Source of the DNA: Sulfuritalea sp.
GTDB taxonomy: Bacteria > Pseudomonadota > Gammaproteobacteria > Burkholderiales > Rhodocyclaceae
Direction of reading: 5' to 3'
NCBI GenBank assembly: GCA_023229545.1
Contig: JALNZB010000047.1
Location: forward strand, 1-15,212
Length of the DNA stretch: 15,212 bases
Shown here piece after piece: positions 1 through 5,765 of the stretch (positions within the stretch are counted from its first letter, which is position 1; each line of letters opens with the position of its first letter). The notes beneath the pieces are model-generated. The model saw only the letters and a list, made by a program, of their open reading frames with translations. It did not search any database and was not told where the DNA came from. The translations under genes were made by a program, and so were the position numbers.

Positions 1-58
1 TGTAGTTCGCCAGCAACTCGTCTATCAGGTCAGCAGGTACAGCTTTCGGTACGGTCAT
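1..58 (-). CDS. IS256-family transposase, N-terminal 19 residues only (partial)
   Basis: The - strand from 58 leftwards begins MTVPKAVPADLIDELLANY, which resembles the opening of IS256-family (mutator-type, DDE) transposases. The start at 58 is supported by an AGAGGA ribosome-binding site about 7 bases upstream on the - strand. The rest of the protein, including the catalytic DDE residues, is beyond the left edge, so whether the transposase is intact cannot be judged. The assignment rests on this short N-terminus together with the adjacent terminal sequence. Confidence 0.7.
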   Translation of the reverse strand, partial: MTVPKAVPADLIDELLANY

Positions 59-101
59 CTTCGGTCCTCTTTGAAGGGCGGCAGTTTCCTGCCTTGGGAC
101 C

Positions 102-127
102 GTTTACACAAACTTTAGGACACCCCC
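102..127. repeat. Putative terminal inverted repeat of the IS256-family element
   Basis: Read from the outside inwards on the - strand, the sequence starts with a run of G, then TGTCCTAAAGTTTGTGTAAAC. This closely resembles the ends of many IS256-family elements. The partner repeat is not in the window, so the pairing cannot be verified here. The outer limit is set at the last C of the C run (127) because the AIPR reading frame follows directly. Confidence 0.6.
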
Positions 128-1603
128 GAGGGGCCTCAGCATCTCGATGCTGACATTATCTTTATCCAAGCAAAAACCACCTCGTCATTTAACGGATCAG
201 ATATTGGATCGTTCATTCACGGAGTAAAGGACTTTCTTTCCGATGAGCCAAAACTTGTTCAGAACCGCCAGATAAAAGAGGCAAGGTTTCTGTGGGACGC
301 CGTAATATCAATGTCGTCCTACATGGTGGAGCGCCGCCCTCACTGCAAGCTGTTCTATGTCTGCACGGGAAAATGGGTTGGCGACCAAAACCTACAAGCG
401 ATCATTGACAGCGGGAAGAAGGAGATCGAATCCACTGGCTTATTCGACGATGCACTCGTATCACCCAACGGGGCGAACGAGATTCAGAAGCTATATCACG
501 AGACCAAGAACAAGCTTTCAACCACAATAACGTTCGTAAGCAGAATAACCCTTCCGGATATTGACGGGGTCAAAGAGGCGTACTTGGGGATTGTGCCTTT
601 CCAAGAGTTCATCAAGTTAATACAAGATGAGAACCAAACAATTCACAGCATATTCGATGACAACGTCAGGGACTTCCAAGGGGAAAATGTTGTCAATAGG
701 AAGATAAAGGAAACGCTGCTTCAACGAAAGTTCGAGCTCTTTTGCTTGCTAAATAATGGTGTAACGGTGGTTGCTTCGTCATTGACCCCAGCCGGAAACC
801 GCTTCACGCTGCGTGACTATCAGGTTGTCAATGGCTGCCAGACTAGCAATGTTCTACATGAATGTCAGGGTATCGACGGAGTCGAGGCCGTTAATGTACC
901 TCTCAGGATCATTGTCACGGAAAGTGACGATATCAAGACAGAGATCACCCTCGCCACAAATAGCCAGACAGAAGTTAGGACGGAACAGCTTGAGGCTCTC
1001 AGCGCGTTTCAGAAGCGCCTTGAGCTTTATTATGCTGCTGAAAAGAACTCTATCACTCTCTTCTACGAACGACGCTCACAACAGTACAACGCTCTCCCTG
1101 GTATAAAGCGGACACAGATTATTACGATTCCGAACCAGATCAAATCGTTTGCGTCGACGTTCTTGCAGTCTCCGCATCTGGTGTCTGGCTACTACGGCAC
1201 AATCGTGAATCGTTTCAAAGGGCAAATATTTGCCGACGATCACAAGTTCTTACCCTATTACGTCAGCGCCCTTTGCTACTTCAGAATTGAGCAGTTCTTT
1301 AGAAGCGGCGAATTATCGTCTGACTTTAAGAAAGCGCGCTTTCACTTAATGATGGTTGTGAAATTGCTTGCGATGCGCGGAGTGGAATTACAACTCAATA
1401 GCAATAAGATTGAACAGTTATGCGAGAGTTTCAAGAAGAGTCTTCTTAACGAAAAGGAGGCTCTTGCCCTGTTTCTGCAAGCGAGTCAAATCTTTGAAAA
1501 GTCAGGGCTCGATATGACTAAGCGGCAATACAAGTCCGAGTCAGAAACTGAAATGCTTGTGAATGCGGTGATGATATTCCTAAAGAGCGCAGGGCATTCT
1601 TAA
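128..1603 (+). pseudogene. AIPR-family (abortive infection phage resistance) protein, 5'-truncated by an IS element
   Basis: The open frame runs without a start codon from the IS end to the stop at 1603, leaving about 491 codons. The first internal ATG is at 311 (430 residues), but the 60 codons before it encode clearly conserved protein, so 311 is not the native start. Motifs typical of the AIPR family (Pfam PF10592) are visible: NVRDFQGENVVN near 660-690, FCLLNNGVTVVA near 740-780 and QVVNGCQTSN near 822-850. AIPR proteins are found in phage-defence regions, and some are linked to abortive infection; the mechanism is not settled. Just after the break lies a DADIIFIQAK stretch resembling the QxK strand of restriction-like nucleases. 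The gene is visibly AT-richer than the rest of the window, consistent with horizontal acquisition. The missing N-terminus probably makes it inactive, unless translation restarts at 311 or the IS supplies a promoter. Confidence 0.8.
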
Positions 1604-1820
1604 GAGGGCGCCGACGCCGATCACGTAGTTCCACCCAAGCCGCATAATTCGGTGGCAGAAAGGCAACCTTTCATATTCGATTCCGTGACCGCCATGCTGT
1701 CAGTGAGTAGCTGCGTCCGGTGATGAAACCGGTCGTTGAACCGATGCTGGCACGAGCGGCAGCAAAGGCAATCCAGGCCGAACTTGCCCACGATGCCTTA
1801 GTCCGCTAGACTTGTACCGT
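1604..1820. other. Intergenic stretch between the AIPR gene and yefM
   Basis: No recognisable gene, RNA or terminator is visible. It contains a 28-codon open frame from ATG 1723 to the stop at 1807-1809 (begins MKPVVEPMLARAAAKAIQAE). It has no convincing ribosome-binding site and no family that I recognise. The promoter of yefM-yoeB should lie near the right end of this stretch. Confidence 0.4.
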
Positions 1821-1846
1821 CACTTGAACAAGTGCCCGGTTCCGGG
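1821..1846. promoter_or_regulatory. Two adjacent perfect inverted repeats upstream of yefM (probable operator)
   Basis: CACTTG-AA-CAAGTG (1821-1834) is a perfect 6+2+6 inverted repeat. It is followed without a gap by CCCGG-TT-CCGGG (1835-1846), a perfect 5+2+5 repeat. Both lie 14 to 39 bases upstream of the yefM start. YefM-YoeB complexes are known to repress their own operon by binding palindromes overlapping the promoter, so an operator role is likely. Which of the two repeats is used is not known, and neither is the TGTACA-type core described for E. coli. Confidence 0.5.
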
Positions 1847-1859
1847 CGAGGTCGAAATC

Positions 1860-2114
1860 ATGCGCGTCGTAAGCTTTTCCGAAGCTCGCAATAATCTCAA
1901 GCAGGTCATCGATGAGGTGGTCGACGATCTCGATGTCACCGTAATTTCCCGGCGCGATGCGCCCGATGCGGTGGTGATGTCGCTGGAGACGTTCAATAGC
2001 TGGCGGGAGACGGTGCACCTGCTCGGGACACCGGCGAACGCGGCCCACCTGGCAAAGTCGATCAAGCAATTGCGTAGCGGCAAGGTTCGCGAGCGGTCTT
2101 TGGTTGATGCCTGA
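1860..2114 (+). CDS. yefM: YefM-type antitoxin (Phd/YefM family)
   Basis: This 84-residue protein begins MRVVSFSEARNNLKQVIDEV, the standard N-terminal DNA-binding fold of Phd/YefM antitoxins. The conserved VISRRDAPDAVVMSLETFNS segment follows, and the C-terminal tail would wrap the toxin. It neutralises the YoeB toxin encoded next door and, alone or with YoeB, should repress the operon. The start at 1860 is chosen because GCGAGG lies 8 bases upstream and the protein then matches the usual family length. The frame stays open upstream to an ATG at 1812, but those 16 codons overlap the palindromic operator and lack family similarity. The stop overlaps the yoeB start by 8 bp, the usual arrangement for translational coupling. 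Confidence 0.9.
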   Translation: MRVVSFSEARNNLKQVIDEVVDDLDVTVISRRDAPDAVVMSLETFNSWRETVHLLGTPANAAHLAKSIKQLRSGKVRERSLVDA

Positions 2115-2370
2115 TCGGCTGGTCTGGACGGCTGCCGCCTGGGCCGACTACGTCTGGTGGCAAGGGCAGGATCGCAAGACGTTGAAGCGAATCAATTTGC
2201 TGATCCAGGATGCGATGCGCCACCCCTTCGAGGGCATCGGCAAGCCGGAACCCCTGCGCGAGAACCTGTCCGGCTGCTGGTCACGGCGGATCGACGACGT
2301 CAATAGGCTGGTCTACGCGGTCGAAGGCGGACAACTCGCGATCATTTCCTGCCGCTATCACTACGAGTAG
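2107..2370 (+). CDS. yoeB: YoeB-type toxin, ribosome-dependent mRNA endonuclease (RelE/YoeB family)
   Basis: This 87-residue protein aligns along its length with E. coli YoeB (84 residues). The shared core includes PFEGIGKPEPLRENLSGCWS, the SRRID and NRLVYAVEG segments, and the C-terminal CRYHYE. Residues corresponding to the catalytic Glu of the PFEG motif, the Arg of the NRLVYA segment and the penultimate-region His are all present, so the toxin looks active. YoeB cleaves mRNA in the ribosomal A site and inhibits translation initiation unless bound by YefM. The ATG at 2107 is preferred (MPDRLVWT); a TTG immediately upstream at 2104 would add one residue. There is no strong ribosome-binding site of its own, which fits coupling to yefM, whose end it overlaps by 8 bp. 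Confidence 0.92.
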   Translation: MPDRLVWTAAAWADYVWWQGQDRKTLKRINLLIQDAMRHPFEGIGKPEPLRENLSGCWSRRIDDVNRLVYAVEGGQLAIISCRYHYE

Positions 2371-2554
2371 TTTCCGGCTTCCTATGTGCAATAGGGGTCG
2401 TGCTCGGATTGGTTTGCGCGGCATTGGCCGTGCCGCCAAGAACTTCCATCCCCACCCTGTCCCTCCCCTTGAAGGGGAGGGGAATTCCGCTCGTCTGAAC
2501 TCATGGCTAATCAGGTGGGAATTAGACCGGGTTGTGCCTTTAGTCCGATTCCGA
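2371..2554. other. Intergenic stretch between convergent yoeB and the higA-like gene
   Basis: This 184-bp stretch separates two convergent genes. Apart from the GC-rich palindrome at 2461-2481 I see no gene or RNA in it. Open frames crossing it are low-complexity extensions of antisense frames. Confidence 0.5.
2461..2481. repeat. Perfect GC-rich palindrome (10+1+10), dispersed-repeat or terminator-like
   Basis: The arms CCCTCCCCTT and AAGGGGAGGG are exact reverse complements around a single G. The left flank (CCCCACCCTGT, 2450-2460) resembles the flank of a short repeat scattered between genes in many proteobacterial genomes. The position between two convergent genes would suit a bidirectional transcription stop, but there is no T run on either side, so it is not a standard intrinsic terminator. 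Confidence 0.55.
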
Positions 2555-2878
2555 TTATGCCGCTTCGATGGTATGAACGTCGAAGGAGACCTTGAGCCAG
2601 TGCCGCACGGCGCCGAAAATCGCCGCAAGGTTGTCCATGCTCGGATTTCCCCTCGGTGACAGCATGCGATGCAGGCTTTTGCTCGGCTTCTCGGTGATTT
2701 CGGCAAGTTGCTCGAAGCCGATGGTGGCGTTGACCAGATCGCGGAGAATGAGCCGGGCAGTCTCCGGCTCACCGCTCAGAAACAGGGTTGCCGCTTCATC
2801 GAGAAGCGCCTTGGCAAATTGGGGATCGCGCTCGACACGCTCGATGACGGTTTGCTTGAAGTTGCGAGTCAATGCCAT
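2555..2878 (-). CDS. HigA-like addiction-module antidote protein (COG3636-type HTH), apparently orphan
   Basis: This 107-residue protein has the layout of COG3636 'putative addiction module antidote' proteins. A helical N-terminus (residues about 1-45) precedes a helix-turn-helix centred on LAEITEKPSKSLHRMLSP, and the diagnostic SPRGNPSMDNL segment follows. Such proteins bind and neutralise a RelE/HigB-superfamily toxin encoded just upstream in the same operon, and they repress that operon. The start at 2878 has an AAAGG box about 8 bases upstream. No intact toxin gene is beside it: only a 21-codon frame precedes it (see 2891-2956). It may be a leftover antitoxin that survives as a DNA-binding regulator or as an antidote to toxins encoded elsewhere. 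Confidence 0.8.
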   Translation of the reverse strand: MALTRNFKQTVIERVERDPQFAKALLDEAATLFLSGEPETARLILRDLVNATIGFEQLAEITEKPSKSLHRMLSPRGNPSMDNLAAIFGAVRHWLKVSFDVHTIEAA

Positions 2879-2890
2879 AGGATTACCTTT

Positions 2891-2956
2891 TTACTTTCTT
2901 CGCAGCGGCCACGGTTTCAAGCCATCAGCGCGCAGATATTCTTGAACCTTGATCAT
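2891..2956 (-). pseudogene. Collapsed remnant of a RelE/HigB-type addiction-module toxin gene
   Basis: Directly upstream of the HigA-like antitoxin, a 21-codon frame begins MIKVQEYLRADG. This resembles the N-terminus of COG3657 addiction-module killer proteins. It then runs straight into a basic LRRK tail and a TAA, 12 bases before the antitoxin start. Intact toxins of this type are about 95-110 residues. The position (first gene of the pair, just behind a palindromic operator) is where the toxin should be, so an internal deletion that removed the catalytic middle is the likely explanation. The similarity is short, so this is tentative. A functional small leader peptide is the alternative. 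Confidence 0.45.
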
Positions 2957-2966
2957 CACGGACGAA

Positions 2967-2986
2967 TGGTAACGCATTAGTTACCA
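2967..2986. promoter_or_regulatory. 7+6+7 perfect inverted repeat, probable operator of the HigA-like module
   Basis: TGGTAAC at 2967-2973 and GTTACCA at 2980-2986 are exact reverse complements separated by 6 bases. On the - strand the repeat starts 11 bases upstream of the toxin-remnant start codon. It overlaps a plausible promoter: TTGTTT about 17 bases before TACCAT. HTH antitoxins of this family autoregulate by binding such sites, so binding by the downstream antitoxin is a reasonable inference. Confidence 0.5.
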
Positions 2987-3109
2987 ATAAAACAAGACCA
3001 ACTCGGTATCGAGAAAATTCTGAAGGCAGTAAGGGGCCTCGAAGGGAATTCAGAGCAAGGCGATTCCCGCTCTCATGGAAATCAATTCCAGGCGGATCGC
3101 TTCAGTCCC
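2987..3109. other. Intergenic stretch between the HigA-like operon and vapC
   Basis: This 123-bp stretch lies between the operator of the higA-like unit and the end of vapC. I see no gene, RNA or clear terminator in it. Confidence 0.4.
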
Positions 3110-3547
3110 TCAGCCGGGATCAAGCACGGTTACTTGGGTTCGCCCCAGCAGCTTCTTGAAGTCGGCGTCGAACGTGATCAGGTGTTCGCCGAGGTGGATG
3201 ACTGCCGCCGCGAGCCATGCGTCGGGGATAGCGTTGGCGGTCAGCCGCTTTTCTACGCAGAGTCGGCGGAAAATTGGCCACTCGGCGCCGAGTGCGGGCA
3301 TCTCTGTTCCCGGCACCGCATCGAGCGCGTCGATGAAGCCGATGGCTTCCGCCACGGGCGTTGGTTGAACAAAAATCTTCGGGTTGGTGACCAACCGCAT
3401 GAAACTCGCCACCACCATCGGCATCAGTTTCAGGCTTGCGCCATCGGCGCAGACCGCAACGGCTTTACTCAGAACCGCAAACGCAATTTTGTGATGAGGA
3501 TGATCGCTGCGCGATGCCGCTATCAATACATTGACGTCAGGCGTCAT
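3110..3547 (-). CDS. vapC: VapC-type PIN-domain toxin (ribonuclease)
   Basis: The protein has 145 residues from the chosen start. It begins MTPDVNVLIAASRSDHPHH, which carries the first PIN-domain aspartate (D4). A conserved FMRLVTNP block and NAIPDAWLAAAV (D109) follow, and LITFDADFKKL (D127, D129) completes the acidic Mg-binding centre. VapC toxins are endoribonucleases, usually cutting tRNA or rRNA, held inactive by VapB. The ATG at 3547 is preferred because family members open with xxDVNVL close to the N-terminus; an ATG at 3559 would add MPPT. The start overlaps the end of vapB by 11 bp, as is usual for these pairs. All PIN acidic residues expected for this subfamily seem present, so it is probably active. 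Confidence 0.88.
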   Translation of the reverse strand: MTPDVNVLIAASRSDHPHHKIAFAVLSKAVAVCADGASLKLMPMVVASFMRLVTNPKIFVQPTPVAEAIGFIDALDAVPGTEMPALGAEWPIFRRLCVEKRLTANAIPDAWLAAAVIHLGEHLITFDADFKKLLGRTQVTVLDPG

Positions 3548-3782
3548 CGTCGGCGGCATCCAGCATCGCCTTGTTGCTGGTCGGATTCAGGCCGGCAACC
3601 AAGCCGCCGCGCCCCTTGAAAACGGGAATCCGCCGTTTGCTGGTTTTGCTTGTGAGTTGAGGCGTTCGCAGACGAAGTTGCAGCCCCTCTTCGATCAGCC
3701 GCGTCAGGCTGGTTTGCTGCCGCGCCGCCAGCGCCTTGGCGTTGGCAAGCAGCGAATCGTTGATGTCCAGCGTCGTCTTCAT
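3537..3782 (-). CDS. vapB: VapB-type antitoxin (ribbon-helix-helix)
   Basis: The protein has 81 residues from ATG 3782. It opens with MKTTLDINDSLLANAKALAA, a ribbon-helix-helix DNA-binding start, followed by TSLTRLIEEGLQLRLR, the second helix of the same fold. A basic linker and an acidic C-terminus (LDAADDDA) would occupy the VapC active site. The frame stays open upstream to 3881, but the extra 33 codons are Gly/Arg-rich, run up to the rpe stop and lack family similarity, so 3782 is taken as the start. No strong ribosome-binding site is visible. The gene lies 98 bp behind rpe on the same strand, so it could be read partly from the rpe promoter as well as its own. Confidence 0.85.
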   Translation of the reverse strand: MKTTLDINDSLLANAKALAARQQTSLTRLIEEGLQLRLRTPQLTSKTSKRRIPVFKGRGGLVAGLNPTSNKAMLDAADDDA

Positions 3783-3854
3783 GGCGCGATGATGCAGATT
3801 TCTGTACGCGAAGTCAATGCAGCATTTCTGGCGAAATACGCGACTGCGGACTCC

Positions 3855-3886
3855 GGCGGGACTGGCGCCCCCGCCTGGCATCAGGC
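3855..3886 (-). terminator. Possible weak hairpin stop at the end of rpe
   Basis: On the - strand the rpe stop codon lies in a small stem (GCCTG-4-CAGGC, 3873-3886). It is followed by an overlapping stronger stem GGCGGG-9-CCCGCC (3855-3875). The two stems share bases, so they would be alternatives. There is no U run after them, so termination would be inefficient and transcription may continue into vapBC. Confidence 0.25.
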
Positions 3887-4570
3887 CTTGGCGAGTTCCG
3901 CGCGCAGCGCGGCGATCACCGTGTCATAGCGATGCGGGTCGCTGTCCTTGCCGGCGCCGAATACGGCCGAGCCGGCGACGAAGGTATCGACGCCGGCTTT
4001 GGCGACTTCAAGGATGTTGGCGGGGCCGACGCCGCCGTCGATTTCGAGGCTGACATCGAGGCCGCGCGCATCGATCATCTGCCGCACCTTTTTCGCCTTG
4101 TCGAGCACGTAGGGAATGAACTTCTGGCCGCCGAAGCCGGGGTTGACGCTCATCAGCAGCACCATGTCGAGCTTGTCCAGGGTGTATTCGAGGACATCCA
4201 GCGGGGTCGCCGGATTGAACACCAGTCCGGGCTTGCAGCCGCATTCGCGGATCAGGCCGATGGTGCGGTCGACGTGTTCCGAGGCTTCCGGATGGAAGGT
4301 GATGTAGGTGGCGCCGGCCTTGGCGAAGTCGGGGATGATGCGATCCACCGGCTTGACCATCAGATGCACGTCGATGGGCGCCGTGACGCCGTGCTTCTTC
4401 AGGGCTTCGCACACCAGCGGGCCGATGGTCAGGTTCGGCACGTAATGGTTGTCCATGACATCGAAATGGACGATGTCGGCGCCGGCGGCGAGGACGTTGT
4501 CGACTTCCTCGCCCAGTTTGGCGAAGTTGGCGGAAAGAATGCTCGGGGCGATCCTGAAGGTTTTGGACAC
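3881..4570 (-). CDS. rpe: Ribulose-phosphate 3-epimerase
   Basis: This 229-residue TIM-barrel enzyme interconverts ribulose 5-phosphate and xylulose 5-phosphate in the pentose phosphate and Calvin pathways; it acts in the cytosol. Family signatures are all visible: APSILSANFAKLGEE at the N-terminus, HFDVMDNHYVPNLTIGP (metal ligands and catalytic Asp), DVHLMV, LMSVNPGFGGQKFIP, and EIDGGV with the second catalytic Asp, then VAGSAVFG for phosphate binding. The length matches the family. The start is a GTG at 4570, supported by AGGAG six bases upstream. In many betaproteobacteria rpe is followed by gph; here a vapBC pair occupies that position. Confidence 0.97.
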   Translation of the reverse strand: MSKTFRIAPSILSANFAKLGEEVDNVLAAGADIVHFDVMDNHYVPNLTIGPLVCEALKKHGVTAPIDVHLMVKPVDRIIPDFAKAGATYITFHPEASEHVDRTIGLIRECGCKPGLVFNPATPLDVLEYTLDKLDMVLLMSVNPGFGGQKFIPYVLDKAKKVRQMIDARGLDVSLEIDGGVGPANILEVAKAGVDTFVAGSAVFGAGKDSDPHRYDTVIAALRAELAKA

Positions 4571-4590
4571 GGCGAACTCCTGAAAAGGAA
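4571..4590 (-). promoter_or_regulatory. Ribosome-binding site fixing the GTG start of rpe
   Basis: Reading on the - strand, AGGAG precedes GTG with a 6-base spacer (TTCGCC). No ATG lies in frame close by, so the GTG start is well supported. Confidence 0.7.
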
Positions 4591-4597
4591 TGCGCCG

Positions 4598-4603
4598 ATT
4601 CTA
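4598..4603 (-). promoter_or_regulatory. Putative -10 box of the rpe promoter
   Basis: TAGAAT on the - strand lies 27 bases before the rpe GTG. No good -35 hexamer is found at the standard distance in the very GC-rich spacer, so an activator or a weak promoter is possible. Confidence 0.3.
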
Positions 4604-4677
4604 CCGGCGGCGCGGCGCGGTGGCTTCAGGAAATGTGATGGCGACCATAAGCAGGATGCGGCCGGATGCCGCTCGGC

Positions 4678-4683
4678 TAGAAT
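4678..4683 (+). promoter_or_regulatory. Putative -10 box of the galE promoter
   Basis: TAGAAT on the + strand lies 30 bases before the ATG at 4714, giving a short leader. A clear -35 hexamer is not visible at 16-18 bases upstream. It mirrors the TAGAAT facing rpe in the same intergenic region. Confidence 0.3.
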
Positions 4684-4713
4684 TGTAGGCATCCATTCAT
4701 GGGGAATTCGCAA

Positions 4714-5724
4714 ATGATTCTGCTGACAGGCGGCGCCGGCTACATCGGCCTGCACACCGCTGCGGTGCTGATCGGGGCCGGGCATGAAGTGGTGCTGTTC
4801 GACAACTTCAGCAACAGCAAGCCGCTCGGCGTCGAGCGGCTGGAGGCCATCGTCGGACGGCCCGTGCCTTGCGTCACGGGCGATGTGCGCGAGCGGCCGG
4901 ACCTGGACGCGCTGTTCGGCAAGTTCCCGATCAGCGCCGTGATCCACTTCGCCGGGCTCAAGTCGGTCGGCGAATCGGAGGCGCAGCCGCTGCTATACCA
5001 TGACAACAACGTCTGGGGCACGCTGGTGCTGCTTGGAGCCATGGCGCGGGCCAATGTCAGGCGCATCGTCTTCAGTTCGTCCGCCTGCGTCTACGGCGAG
5101 CCGGATTGCAGCCCCATTGCGGAAACCGCCGAACTGCGCCCGGCCAGCGTCTATGGCCACACCAAGCGCATGGTCGAGGATATCCTGCGCGATCTGCATG
5201 TCGCCACTCCCGACTGGTCGGTCGCCCTGCTGCGCTATTTCAACCCGGTCGGCGCGCATCCGTGCGGCACGATCGGCGAAGACCCGAATGGCATTCCAAA
5301 CAACCTGATGCCTTATGTCGCGCAAGTCGCCGTCGGACGCCTGGCGGAACTCCAGGTGTTCGGCGGCGACTACCCGACGCCGGACGGCTCGGGAGTCCGC
5401 GATTACATTCATGTCATGGACCTGGCAGAAGGTCATCGGGCGGCGCTCGACTGGATCTTGCGCGATCCGCGCGAAGTGTTGACGGCCAATCTTGGCACCG
5501 GCCAGGGCTACAGCGTGCTGGAAGTGGTCAAGGCATTCGAGGCGGCCAGCGGGCAGGCCGTTCCCTATTGCATCGTGGCGCGGCGACCGGGCGACGTTGC
5601 CGCCTGCTGGGGCGATGCTTCACTGGCCAGGCAGCGGCTGGGCTGGACGGCGCGACGCACTCTCGAAGACATGTGCCGCGACGCATGGAACTGGCAGAAG
5701 AACAATCCGCAGGGCTTCGCCTGA
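4714..5724 (+). CDS. galE: UDP-glucose 4-epimerase
   Basis: This extended short-chain dehydrogenase/reductase of 336 residues interconverts UDP-glucose and UDP-galactose, supplying galactose units for lipopolysaccharide or exopolysaccharide. The NAD-binding loop GGAGYIG is at residues 6-12. The catalytic Ser region FSSSACVYGEP is near residues 120-130, the YGHTK (YxxxK) pair is at about 147-151, and ALLRYFNPVGAHPCGTIGED and GVRDYIHVMDLAEGH are GalE-specific blocks. The ATG at 4714 is chosen because the protein then starts MILLTGGAGYIG like other GalE proteins and GGGGA lies 9 bases upstream. An in-frame ATG at 4699 would add MGNSQ but has no ribosome-binding site. The gene is divergent from rpe and convergent with the pilus operon. 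Confidence 0.95.
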   Translation: MILLTGGAGYIGLHTAAVLIGAGHEVVLFDNFSNSKPLGVERLEAIVGRPVPCVTGDVRERPDLDALFGKFPISAVIHFAGLKSVGESEAQPLLYHDNNVWGTLVLLGAMARANVRRIVFSSSACVYGEPDCSPIAETAELRPASVYGHTKRMVEDILRDLHVATPDWSVALLRYFNPVGAHPCGTIGEDPNGIPNNLMPYVAQVAVGRLAELQVFGGDYPTPDGSGVRDYIHVMDLAEGHRAALDWILRDPREVLTANLGTGQGYSVLEVVKAFEAASGQAVPYCIVARRPGDVAACWGDASLARQRLGWTARRTLEDMCRDAWNWQKNNPQGFA

Positions 5725-5765
5725 CCCCCGTATCGCCGTATCGCCAACGCCGACTCTTTGCCGAA

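Larger units (their letters stand above)
1..127 (-). mobile_element. End of an IS256-family insertion sequence (5' end of transposase plus terminal repeat)
   Basis: The first 127 bases read as the start-side end of an IS256-family element that continues past the left edge of the window. On the - strand a transposase start codon is followed by 18 further codons. Outside it lies a short leader and then a terminal sequence of the type found in this family, ending in a run of C residues at 123-127. Immediately to the right the sequence changes to the coding frame of an AIPR gene that lacks its own start, so the element appears to have landed in, or recombined into, that gene. The exact outer boundary is uncertain by a few bases because the other end and the target duplication are outside the window. 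Confidence 0.75.

Noticed and set aside
1723..1809. A 28-codon frame upstream of yefM
   Set aside because: No convincing ribosome-binding site and no recognised family; a chance frame or a fragment of an older gene is as likely.
3792..3929. A small + strand frame beginning MMQISVREVNAAF, reminiscent of a Phd-type antitoxin start
   Set aside because: The resemblance covers about ten residues only, and the frame then runs antisense into the end of rpe with no antitoxin features and no ribosome-binding site.
3932..4717. A 261-codon + strand open frame across rpe
   Set aside because: Antisense to rpe and biased in the same way as other shadow frames; it also overlaps the galE start.
5725..5765. 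An 8-bp direct repeat (CGTATCGC twice) between galE and the pilus operon
   Set aside because: Too short to distinguish from chance, and no hairpin or known element is associated with it.
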